A DNA stretch of 64,000 bases from Paractinoplanes brasiliensis (lineage in GTDB: Bacteria > Actinomycetota > Actinomycetes > Mycobacteriales > Micromonosporaceae), in NCBI RefSeq assembly GCF_004362215.1, contig NZ_SNWR01000002.1:1116001-1180000 (forward strand), written 5' to 3'. Below the pieces are notes generated by a model, which saw only the letters and a list, made by a program, of their open reading frames with translations, ran no database searches and had not been told where the DNA came from. Positions 25,759 to 33,237 of this stretch are shown one piece after another (position 1 is the first letter of the stretch; each line of letters starts with the position of its first letter). A program made the translations under genes and the position numbers.

Positions 25759-26769
25759 TTACTCGGCGAGCGCGGAGCACACCGTGTTGACGATCAGGCG
25801 GGTCACGACGTACGGGTCGCAGTTGGCGTTGGGCCGGCGGTCCTCGATGTAACCCTTGCCGTCCCGCTCGACCTGCCACGGGATGCGCACCGAGGCGCCG
25901 CGGTCGGAGACGCCGTAGCTGTACTTGCTCCACGGCGCGGTCTCGTGCATGCCGGTGAGGCGGTGCTCGATGTCGGCGCCGTACCCGGCGATGTGCTCGG
26001 CGACCTTGCCCTCGGCGCCCATCGACTCGGCCGCCTTGACGATCGCCTTGTAGTTCGCGCGCATCGCCTTGGTGGAGAAGTTGGTGTGCGCGCCGGCGCC
26101 GTTCCAGTCGCCCTTGACCGGCTTGGGGTCCAGGGTGGCCGAGACGTTGTAGTCCTCGGCGACGCGGTAGAGCAGCCACCGGGCGATCCACAGCTCGTCG
26201 GCGACCTGGGGCGCGGCGACCGGGCCGATCTGGAACTCCCACTGGCCGGGCATGACCTCGGCGTTGATGCCGGACAGGTGCAGGCCGGCCTCGAGGCAGA
26301 GGTCCATGTGGGCCTCGACGATGGCCCGGCCGAAGACCTCGTCGGAGCCGACGCCGCAGTAGTAGCCCCCCTGCGGGGCCGGGAAGCCGCCGCCGATCGG
26401 GAAGCCGAGCGGGCGGCCGTCCTTGAAGAACGTGTACTCCTGCTCGATGCCGAAAATCGGCTCCTGGTCGGCGAACTTGTCCGCGACCTCGGCGCACGCG
26501 GCGCGGGTGTTGCTCGGGTGCGGGGTGCCGTCGATCAGCAGCACCTCGCACATGACCAGCACGTTCTTGCCGCCGCGGATCGGGTCGGGGCAGACGAACA
26601 CCGGCTTGAGCACGCAGTCGGACTTGTCGCCGGGCGCCTGGTTGGTGCTGGAGCCGTCGAAGCCCCAGATCGGCAGCTCCGCGCCGTCCTCGACGATCTT
26701 GGTCTTCGAGCGCAGCTTCGCGGTCGGCTGCGTGCCGTCGACCCAGATGTATTCAGCCTTGAACGGCAA
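25759..26769 (-). CDS. glnII: glutamine synthetase type II
   Basis: 336 residues from a TTG at 26769, fixed by AAGGAG 6 bases upstream and by the family N-terminus (LPFKAEYIWVDGTQPTAKLR). The frame extends 56 codons upstream, but that part is non-homologous. GSII signatures: WGFDGSSTNQAPG, GIEQEYTFF, GQWEFQIGP, NGAGAHTNFST, and SVRIPWQVER with the catalytic RRPNANCDPY. Forms an octameric or decameric cytoplasmic enzyme that makes glutamine from glutamate, ammonia and ATP. It lacks the adenylylation Tyr of GSI. A GlnR-like site lies about 100 bases upstream. Confidence 0.97.
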   Translation of the reverse strand: MPFKAEYIWVDGTQPTAKLRSKTKIVEDGAELPIWGFDGSSTNQAPGDKSDCVLKPVFVCPDPIRGGKNVLVMCEVLLIDGTPHPSNTRAACAEVADKFADQEPIFGIEQEYTFFKDGRPLGFPIGGGFPAPQGGYYCGVGSDEVFGRAIVEAHMDLCLEAGLHLSGINAEVMPGQWEFQIGPVAAPQVADELWIARWLLYRVAEDYNVSATLDPKPVKGDWNGAGAHTNFSTKAMRANYKAIVKAAESMGAEGKVAEHIAGYGADIEHRLTGMHETAPWSKYSYGVSDRGASVRIPWQVERDGKGYIEDRRPNANCDPYVVTRLIVNTVCSALAE

Positions 26770-26870
26770 AGCGATCTCCTTGCAGAAGGGCGTTCCGGAC
26801 GCGCAGAAGGCTACCGATGGTGGGTCACTCTCAGTGCCCTCCGAGCGTGAGAGGATCACCACGCTCCGGA

Positions 26871-26898
26871 TTAACACGGGGGAAACACTGGTAGTTAC
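26871..26898. promoter_or_regulatory. candidate GlnR box upstream of glnII
   Basis: TTAAC-6-GAAAC (26871-26886) fits the actinobacterial GlnR half-site pair gTnAC-n6-GaAAC with one deviation at the first base. A further GTTAC follows after 7 bases (26894-26898). It lies 102-129 bases upstream of the glnII start, a usual distance for GlnR sites, and glnII is a classical GlnR target in Streptomyces. Orientation relative to glnII is not decisive. The CheB gene on the other side starts 93 bases away. Confidence 0.5.
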
Positions 26899-26990
26899 GC
26901 GGATTTCGTCCGGATGGGAGCCATTACGCAGCGCCACGGTGGTCGAGGCCCCGGCCGCCGGTTCCCGGCTGAGCGCAGTACGCTCCGGGG

Positions 26991-27587
26991 ATGACGGTGC
27001 GGGACGCCTATCCGGTGCCGCTCCCGGTCGTCGCCCTCGTCGCGTCGGCCGGTGGCATCGAGGCGCTCACCCACGTGCTGGCGCCCCTGCCACCCGGCCT
27101 GCCGGCGGCGGTGATCGTGGCCCTGCACCAGGATCCGATCCGGGTCAGCTACCTCCGCGAGATCCTCGCCCGCACGACGAGCCTGCCGATCGCGGTCGCC
27201 CACGACAAGGCGCCGATGACGCCGGGCCGTGTGCTGGTGGTCCCGCCCGGCTACCACCTTCTCGTCACCTCCGAGGCCCGGGTCGGCCTGATCGCGACCG
27301 GCCCGATCCCCCCGGCCCGGCCGTCGGCCGACCTGCTGCTCTGCACGCTGGCGGTCACCTGCGGCGCCCGCGCGCTGGCGGTCATCCTCAGCGGCATGGG
27401 TCACGACGGGCAGGCGGGCGTCCGGGCCGTGGCCCAGTGCGGCGGCATTGTCCTGGCGCAGGACGCGGCGACCGCTCACTTCCCGTCCATGCCCGCGGCG
27501 GCCGTGACGACGGGCGCCGTCCATCAGGTTCTGCCGCTCGACGACATCGCCGAAGCCATCGTCAAGCACGTCACCGCCGGACGATAG
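26991..27587 (+). CDS. stand-alone CheB-type protein-glutamate methylesterase domain
   Basis: 198 residues covering only the CheB catalytic domain. The triad is recognisable as Ser19 in VASAGG, His46 in ALHQD, and an Asp in GMGHDG near residue 139. GMGHDGQAGVRAV is the family signature. The N-terminal receiver domain of chemotaxis CheB is absent, so activity would not be controlled by phosphorylation. No cheR or receptor is adjacent; the nearest candidate substrate protein is the MCP-like protein at 36 kb. Start ATG 26991 with GGGG directly upstream. Confidence 0.9.
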   Translation: MTVRDAYPVPLPVVALVASAGGIEALTHVLAPLPPGLPAAVIVALHQDPIRVSYLREILARTTSLPIAVAHDKAPMTPGRVLVVPPGYHLLVTSEARVGLIATGPIPPARPSADLLLCTLAVTCGARALAVILSGMGHDGQAGVRAVAQCGGIVLAQDAATAHFPSMPAAAVTTGAVHQVLPLDDIAEAIVKHVTAGR

Positions 27588-27647
27588 CCGACACCGTCCC
27601 TTTTGGGGCATTGATGACGCTCCGCAACGGGGTGATCACGTGGCACT

Positions 27648-30056
27648 ATGCCAGGCATGACGGTGTCGGCGCAGGGCTGGCGGGTCGGGATCAGCATCGG
27701 CTCGGCCTCGACGGTGGCGATGCTGCGCGCGCCGGGGATGCGGCCCCGGCCCATCCTGGCCGGGGGCTCGCCCCGCATGCCCTCGTCGGCCGACCCGGTC
27801 TATCCCGGCCACCGTGACCCGCTGTGGGCGGGCTCGATGCTGCCGCAGCACCTCGCCCGCATCGCCCACGAGGTGCACCGGGCCGCGGGCGCCGAACCCG
27901 TCGAGACCACCGTCGGCTGCCCGCCCGAATGGGAGAACAGCAGGCGGTCGGCGCTGGCCGAGGCGGTCACCCGGGCCGGTCTCGGCGGCGTCGAGGTGGC
28001 CGGCGAGGTCACCGCGGCTGCGGCCTGCCTGACCTCGATGGACGGCGCCGCCGTGCCGCCCGGCGGTCTGCTGCTGGTCTTCGACGCCGGCGCCAGCAGC
28101 TGCGACGCGGGCCTGCTGCGCCGCACGGCCGACGGGTTCGAGACGGTGGCGTTCGAGACGGTCGACGGCTCCGGGGGCATCCAGCTCGACACCGGCCTGG
28201 TCGAGTTCCTCGGCGCCCGGATTGCGGCCGGGGACAAGACGCTCTGGCACCGCCTGATGGATCCGCTCACCCCCGTCGACCGGGCCGCCCGCCTGCTGCT
28301 GTGGGAGGAGGTGCGCGCGCTCAAACACCGGTTGTCCACGGAACCGGAGGCGACGCTGAGCGTTCCGCTGGCCGACACCGGGCTGACGGTGACGCGGGAG
28401 GAGTTCGAGGCGCTGGCCCGGCCGGTGTTCGACCGGGCCCTGCGGGTGACCCGCGAGGTGCTCGGCCCCGCGGCCGTGTCGGCGGTCTTCCTGGCCGGCG
28501 GGTCGAGCCGCATCCCGCTGCTGGGCCGGCTCCTCACCGAGCTCACCGGCCGCGAGCCGATCACCGTGAAGGATCCTGACCTCGTGGTGGCCGAGGGCTG
28601 CGCGCTGCTGGAACGCCGGCAGGCGCCGCTGATCGACGACGACGTGCAGTTCACCGTGTACCGTCCGCTGCGGCTGCCGCCCGGCCGGTGGGAGTCGATG
28701 CTGGTGTTCGCGCACAAGCCCGGCCCGGCGGGCGAGGTGCACGAACGGGCCGAGCGCTCCTTCGCGGGCGAAAACCCTTCCCCCCGTACGGTGGACTCCC
28801 GCCGCCCGCCGGCCCCCGGCGCCCGCCTCCGGGTCGTGCCCGAACTGCCCGGAGTGGAATGCCACCCGCCCGAGCACGTCCTCGACCGGCACGAGCCCGT
28901 GCAGGAGCTCGCCTTCCGCCTGCGGGTGGCCCCGACAGCGCCCGAGGTGGTCCGCGGCTTCGTCCGCGTCTGGTGCGGCCCGGTCGTCATCGGCGAGGTC
29001 TCGCTGGCCCTGCCGGTCACGCTCGGCGACGTGCCCGTCGAGCGCCGGCCCGAGCCGATCCGCCGGTACCGCAAGATCTTCCCGTCCTACTCGGGCCGTG
29101 ACCGGGCCGTGGCCGAGGACTTCGCGGTGGCCGCCCGCGCCCTCGGTGACCAGTACCTTCAGGACGTGGTGACCCTGCGTTCCGGTGAGCAGTGGAGCCC
29201 CCGCCTGCTCGAACTGATCGAGGAAGCCGACATCTTCCAGCTTTTCTGGTCGAACAATTCCATGATCTCGGATTATTGCCGCGCGGAATGGGAATACGCG
29301 CTGGGCCTGGGACGGCCGTCGTTCGTCCGGTCGTTCTACTGGGAGGATCCGCTTCCGGAGGCGCCCCATCTGGGGTTGCCCCCGGCGGAACTGCGCCGCC
29401 TGCACTTCGCGAGAGTGCCCGTCGCCGTGGCGGCCCCGGATCCGCCCCGTGCCGCCGCGGCCGAACCTGCGGCGTCCGCCCCGGGTGCACCGACGTGGAG
29501 CCCGCCACCCCCTGCTGCTCCACGGTCGCCGGCGCCGGCACCCGATCCGGCGCCGGCGGCATGTCTGCGGGTGGTGCGGGCCGACGGCGAGACCACGACG
29601 TACGGGCTGCCCCGGCAACGCGCCACGATCATCGGCACGGCCGTCAACGCCGACCTGCGCCTCACCGACCTGTACGCGAGCCGCCGCCACGCCGAGATCA
29701 CCCCGGTACGCGGGCGGTTCCTGGTCGACGATCTCGGCAGCACGAACGGCACCACCCTCAACGGCCGCCGGGTCCGCGGACGGGAACCGCTGCGCCCCGG
29801 CGACGTGATCGGCGTGGGCAAGACCCGCCTCGAGTTCTCCGAGCCCGCCGACGTCCCCGCCACCCCGCCCGCCGCGGCCCCGCCCCCGGCAGCCCCGGCG
29901 AACCGTGCTTCGGCCGGGCTCGTCACCACGGGCGCCGCGCTGGCGGTGGCCGGCGTCGGATGGTGGCTGCTCAGCCCGTACGCGGGAACGGTTGTGGGTC
30001 TGATCGCGCTGGTGGTGGGGCTGATCCTCGTGGCGGCCGGGCTGAGGAGGCACTGA
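27648..30056 (+). CDS. Hsp70-like ATPase - TIR - FHA - transmembrane fusion protein
   Basis: 802 residues. Residues about 12-330 are an actin/Hsp70-like ATPase: VGISIGSAST replaces the usual GIDLGTT (catalytic Asp changed to Ser), VFDAGASSCD matches phosphate-2, and FLAGGSSRIP the adenosine motif. A beta-rich segment follows. Residues about 472-590 are a TIR domain (KIFPSYSGRDR, FQLFWSNNSM, then DYCRAEWEYAL with the candidate catalytic Glu). A Pro/Ala linker leads to an FHA domain (residues about 650-735: YASRRHAEI, STNGTTLNG). Two hydrophobic helices end the protein, so it is membrane-anchored by its C-terminus. Start uncertain (ATG 27648, ATG 27657 or GTG 27663). Probably a phospho-dependent signalling or immunity protein; function unproven. 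Confidence 0.85.
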   Translation: MPGMTVSAQGWRVGISIGSASTVAMLRAPGMRPRPILAGGSPRMPSSADPVYPGHRDPLWAGSMLPQHLARIAHEVHRAAGAEPVETTVGCPPEWENSRRSALAEAVTRAGLGGVEVAGEVTAAAACLTSMDGAAVPPGGLLLVFDAGASSCDAGLLRRTADGFETVAFETVDGSGGIQLDTGLVEFLGARIAAGDKTLWHRLMDPLTPVDRAARLLLWEEVRALKHRLSTEPEATLSVPLADTGLTVTREEFEALARPVFDRALRVTREVLGPAAVSAVFLAGGSSRIPLLGRLLTELTGREPITVKDPDLVVAEGCALLERRQAPLIDDDVQFTVYRPLRLPPGRWESMLVFAHKPGPAGEVHERAERSFAGENPSPRTVDSRRPPAPGARLRVVPELPGVECHPPEHVLDRHEPVQELAFRLRVAPTAPEVVRGFVRVWCGPVVIGEVSLALPVTLGDVPVERRPEPIRRYRKIFPSYSGRDRAVAEDFAVAARALGDQYLQDVVTLRSGEQWSPRLLELIEEADIFQLFWSNNSMISDYCRAEWEYALGLGRPSFVRSFYWEDPLPEAPHLGLPPAELRRLHFARVPVAVAAPDPPRAAAAEPAASAPGAPTWSPPPPAAPRSPAPAPDPAPAACLRVVRADGETTTYGLPRQRATIIGTAVNADLRLTDLYASRRHAEITPVRGRFLVDDLGSTNGTTLNGRRVRGREPLRPGDVIGVGKTRLEFSEPADVPATPPAAAPPPAAPANRASAGLVTTGAALAVAGVGWWLLSPYAGTVVGLIALVVGLILVAAGLRRH

Positions 30057-30057
30057 G

Positions 30058-30492
30058 ATGCAGATCCGGCCCGCGGCGGGGGCGGCGGACACCACGCACG
30101 TACGGGATCTGGTCGACAGCGCCTTCACGCCCTACATCCCGCGGCTCGGGCACAAGCCCAAGCCGATGACCGCCGACTACGACACGATCGTGGCGTCCGG
30201 CCGCTGCTGGGTGGCCGTCGACGCGGGCGAGATCGTGGGCATGCTGCACCTGGAGACCGCCGGCGACCACCTCGAGGTCGAGACGGTGGCCGTCGCGCCC
30301 GGCACGCAGGCGCGCGGGGTGGGCGGGCGGCTGCTGGCCTTCGCCGAGCAGCGGGCCCGCGACCAGGGCCTGCCGGAGGTGCGGTTGTGCACCAGCAGGA
30401 CGATGACCGAGAACATCGCGTACTACCCGCGGCGCGGCTACCGCGAGACCCACCGCGACGCCGAGCGGGTCTTCTTCGCCAAGACCGTCTGA
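30058..30492 (+). CDS. GNAT family N-acetyltransferase
   Basis: 144 residues, ATG one base after the stop of the Hsp70-TIR-FHA gene, with GAGGAGG upstream, so it is co-transcribed. Acetyl-CoA-binding motif A is VAVAPGTQARGVGGRLLAFAEQRARDQG; motif B has RTMTENIAYYPRRGYRETH. Substrate unknown. Its tight coupling to the TIR/FHA protein could mean a shared role, but GNAT genes are common partners by chance. Confidence 0.9.
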   Translation: MQIRPAAGAADTTHVRDLVDSAFTPYIPRLGHKPKPMTADYDTIVASGRCWVAVDAGEIVGMLHLETAGDHLEVETVAVAPGTQARGVGGRLLAFAEQRARDQGLPEVRLCTSRTMTENIAYYPRRGYRETHRDAERVFFAKTV

Positions 30493-30610
30493 TCAGTTGG
30501 CCGCTGCCTCGCGGGGCCGCGATCAGCCGCTGCCACGCGGGCCGCGATCAGCCGCTGCCTCGCGGGGGCGCGATCAGCCACTGCCTCGCGGGTCGCAATC
30601 AGTCGCTGCC
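30491..30610. repeat. 25-30 base tandem repeats between convergent genes
   Basis: Five units begin with gatcag (or aatcag) at 30491, 30521, 30546, 30572 and 30597, each continuing as ccgctgcctcgcgggg with small changes. The array begins inside the GNAT stop codon and ends inside the SMI1 coding sequence, so it contributes both stops. Each unit contains gcgatc, which would allow weak stems, but no T run follows. Confidence 0.8.
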
Positions 30611-31330
30611 GAAATCGATGGCGAAGGCGCCCGCCTCGATCCGGGCGATCAGCTCGCCGACGTCGGCGGTCTGCTGGAACGTCGTCTCCCAGCCCTCGCT
30701 GGCGAGATCGGCCAGCCGGACCGGCGCCGGGTCCCGGCGCAGATCGAGCACAAGCTGCTCGCGCGAACCGTCGCCGCCGATGATGGCGATGCCCGGGTGG
30801 CTCGCGACCGTGTCCCGCCAGGCGTCGTGCAGCTCGATCATCTCGCGCGGCGAGTGCAGCGAGATGTAGGTGCCGCTCTTGTCCAGCCAGCCGCTGTGCA
30901 GCCAGGAGCCACCCTGCAGGTAGGCACGCCAGGCGGCCGGCAGCGGGGTGCCCAGCATGGCCTCGGCCTCGGCGAACTCGTCGTCGCCGACCGGGCCGCG
31001 GAAGTCGGCCTCCTCGCTGATCACCCCCGCCAGGCGACCGTCGGACGGGTCGACCTCGACGCGCGTCACGTAGCCGACGCCCTCCGCGGGCACCAGCGAC
31101 TCGCGGACTGTCCGGGTCGCTTCCTCCCGGCCCACCAGCGGTTGACCGCCCAGGTCACCGGGCCACGACCGCCAGCCGCACCCGGCCACAAGGTCGAGTT
31201 CGGCCTGACTGGTGGGACGCCAAAGCGTGACAGTGTCGATGAGCCCGACCTTACCGGCGAATCGGATGACTGTTCTGAAAAGCGAGCCGTTCGTCGGCTT
31301 TGTCACCGAGGGCCGTGACGTGGTCGTCAA
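30599..31330 (-). CDS. SMI1/KNR4 (SUKH) family protein
   Basis: Up to 243 residues; the frame opens with TTG 31330 and has an in-frame GTG at 31306, neither with a clear ribosome site, so the first 10-30 residues are uncertain. The SUKH core is in the C-terminal half: EFAEAEAMLGTPLPAAWRAYLQGGSW, then YISLHSPREMIELHDAWRDTV, IAIIGGDGSREQLVLDLR. A separate N-terminal region (residues about 30-110) includes a LVGREEATRTVRESLVP segment. SUKH proteins often serve as immunity proteins against nuclease toxins, but no toxin gene is next to it. Convergent with the GNAT gene. Confidence 0.85.
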   Translation of the reverse strand: MTTTSRPSVTKPTNGSLFRTVIRFAGKVGLIDTVTLWRPTSQAELDLVAGCGWRSWPGDLGGQPLVGREEATRTVRESLVPAEGVGYVTRVEVDPSDGRLAGVISEEADFRGPVGDDEFAEAEAMLGTPLPAAWRAYLQGGSWLHSGWLDKSGTYISLHSPREMIELHDAWRDTVASHPGIAIIGGDGSREQLVLDLRRDPAPVRLADLASEGWETTFQQTADVGELIARIEAGAFAIDFGSD

Positions 31331-31470
31331 ACGTCAAGAAAAGTCCCACGGCTCGCGCTCAGCACCGAGCGCCGGACAGCATCCGACCCGCACCGGCGCC
31401 ACCCGGGGTCGGCGGCGCGACCGGGTGCACGGTTAGATGGAGCGCGAACCGACACCTGAGGGGGTACAGC

Positions 31471-32493
31471 GTGCCGACGCCGTTCACCGTCGCACGAGCC
31501 GAAGCCGGGCTCCTGGCCCATTTTCCCGACGTCGTACGGCTGCCCGACGGCCGTCTGCTCGCCACCTATCGCGAGGGCGCCGGGCACGTACGATCCGACG
31601 GGCGGATCTGCCTGGTCGAGAGCACCGACGGCGGCGAGACGTGGTCGCAGCCGTGGGTGGCCGTCGACGGCGATTTCGACGACCGCGACCCGAAACTGGG
31701 GGTGCGCGCCGACGGCACGGTGCTGCTGAGCTACTTCGTGATCGACTGGAGCACCACGCCGCTGCACACCACCCACGGCACGTACGTGCACAGCAGCACC
31801 GACGGCGGGCGTACGTGGAGCGAGCCCATCCCGGTCGGCACGTCCATGATCGACGAGGGCGGACGGCTCACCCCGGCGGTGCCCACGTGGGCGGCCTCGC
31901 ACGGCGGGGCGGTCGAGCTGCCCACCGGCGACGTGTTGCTGCCCCTGTACGGCCGTCTCCCCGGCGAGAAGTGGCAGCGCGCGACAGTGGTGCGCAGCAC
32001 GGACGGCGGGCGCACGTGGCCGGCCGAGTCCGAGGTGCTGCTGGCCGAGGGCGACGGCGTGCACTACCAGGAGCCGACGCTGACCGTGCTCGACGACGGC
32101 ACCGTGGTCGCGCTGATCCGCACGACGGCCGACCGGGCGTGGATCTGCCGTTCCACCGACCACGGCCACACGTGGAGCGAGGCCCAGCCGACCGACATGC
32201 CGGCCTCCTCCCACCACGCGCTGACGCTGAGCACCGGCGAGGTCCTGGTGACGTACGGGGATCTGTCGCCCCGTTTCTCCGAGCACCGCGACACGGTCGG
32301 CCGGCTGGTCCGCGACCCGGCCAAGACGTGGGACGGCTACCCGGACGTGCAGCTCTACGACTCCGGCCACCCCGACCAGGCCAACCCGTCCAGTGTCGAG
32401 GTCGCGCCGGGGCGGTTCCTGACGGTGAGCTTCGACGTGCGCGAGGCCACGGTCGTCGGCTTCTTCACCACGCCGGCGGACTATCCGGGCTGA
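31471..32493 (+). CDS. BNR-repeat sialidase-like glycoside hydrolase
   Basis: 340 residues from GTG 31471, chosen for GAGGGGG 6 bases upstream; the frame is open earlier but not homologous. Four Asp-box motifs (S-x-D-x-G-x-T-W) are visible: STDGGETW, STDGGRTW twice, and STDHGHTW, marking a six-bladed beta-propeller. No signal peptide, so it appears cytoplasmic or secreted by another route. Family members include exo-alpha-sialidases; whether the catalytic Arg triad is complete cannot be decided by eye. Divergent from the SMI1 gene. Confidence 0.88.
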   Translation: MPTPFTVARAEAGLLAHFPDVVRLPDGRLLATYREGAGHVRSDGRICLVESTDGGETWSQPWVAVDGDFDDRDPKLGVRADGTVLLSYFVIDWSTTPLHTTHGTYVHSSTDGGRTWSEPIPVGTSMIDEGGRLTPAVPTWAASHGGAVELPTGDVLLPLYGRLPGEKWQRATVVRSTDGGRTWPAESEVLLAEGDGVHYQEPTLTVLDDGTVVALIRTTADRAWICRSTDHGHTWSEAQPTDMPASSHHALTLSTGEVLVTYGDLSPRFSEHRDTVGRLVRDPAKTWDGYPDVQLYDSGHPDQANPSSVEVAPGRFLTVSFDVREATVVGFFTTPADYPG

Positions 32494-32532
32494 CCCCGAA
32501 CCCGGGCAATCGGATTCGCGAGCAGCCGTCCG

Positions 32533-32868
32533 GTGGCGCTCGTGGCCGCCGTCGATCCGTTTCTCGACCGGTTCCGCGACGACCCCGCGACTCGTGCCAC
32601 CTGCACCGAGACCCTGCGGCGGCTGCGCGAAACCGCCGGGGATCAGCTGCCGGTCGCAGAGCTCACCCGGAGATCTACGAGCAGACGATGGCCCGCCGGG
32701 CCTCCGGCGCCGCGAACACCTGGAACAAAGTACTTGTCCGGGCTGACCTCGTTCACCGCCTGTTGTGGCCGCCAGGGCCGGCCGGCAACCGACCCCGGTC
32801 GGCGCCTGGAGACCTCCGCCCGCATCACCGCCGAGAACGACGAGCACCACCGGCGGCGCCGCAGCTGA
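32533..32868 (+). pseudogene. decayed tyrosine-recombinase N-terminal fragment
   Basis: Pieces of a phage-integrase SAM-like core-binding domain appear in alternating frames. VDPFLDRFRDDPATRATCTE and LRRLRETAGDQLPVAEL are in the first frame. PEIYEQTMARRASGAANTWNK continues after a one-base loss at CTCACCCGG (about 32668). YLSGLTSFTACCGRQGRPATDPGRRLE is back in the first frame. The catalytic domain is missing. The remains suggest an old integrase insertion. The fragments are too broken to make a protein. Confidence 0.55.
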
Positions 32869-33237
32869 CCTTGCGTCCCACATAGCGGGGGAACGAAAAA
32901 CGGCGGCCGCCGCCTGGCAGCCAGGTGGCGCCCTGAATCAACTGCTTTCCGTTGTTTTTCGTCTGGTAGCTACGCCGCACCTGTTTGACGGAGTTCGGTG
33001 GAGCCTTGCCGGAAGCCGGCGGCGTCGCCGTGACCGGCGACAGCCGTCAACACCGGTGCGACCGCTCCTGTCGGCCTGACGCCGCGGCGGGGAGAACATG
33101 TCAGCGCCAAAACCTTCAGCTCCGCGTCCAGCCGCGGCAACTCCCGGGCATTCACCATGCTCGACGCAAAGCCCAACCGCACAGCGTCAGCAGCGCCGGG
33201 CAGCGGGCGATCACACGTTCCGCCCCCGCCGCCTCGC
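32869..33237. other. gene-poor region next to the integrase remnant
   Basis: 369 bases without a supportable gene. It contains an inverted repeat, ACGAAAAAC (32893-32901) and GTTTTTCGT (32954-32962), enclosing a GC-rich centre with CCTGGC-1-GCCAGG. Part of 33090-33200 may be a worn coding remnant on the minus strand. AT content is slightly higher than in flanking genes. Consistent with the debris of a former insertion. Confidence 0.5.

Noticed and set aside
32893..32962. Insertion-sequence ends
   Set aside because: The 9-base inverted repeat encloses only 52 bases and there is no transposase or target duplication.
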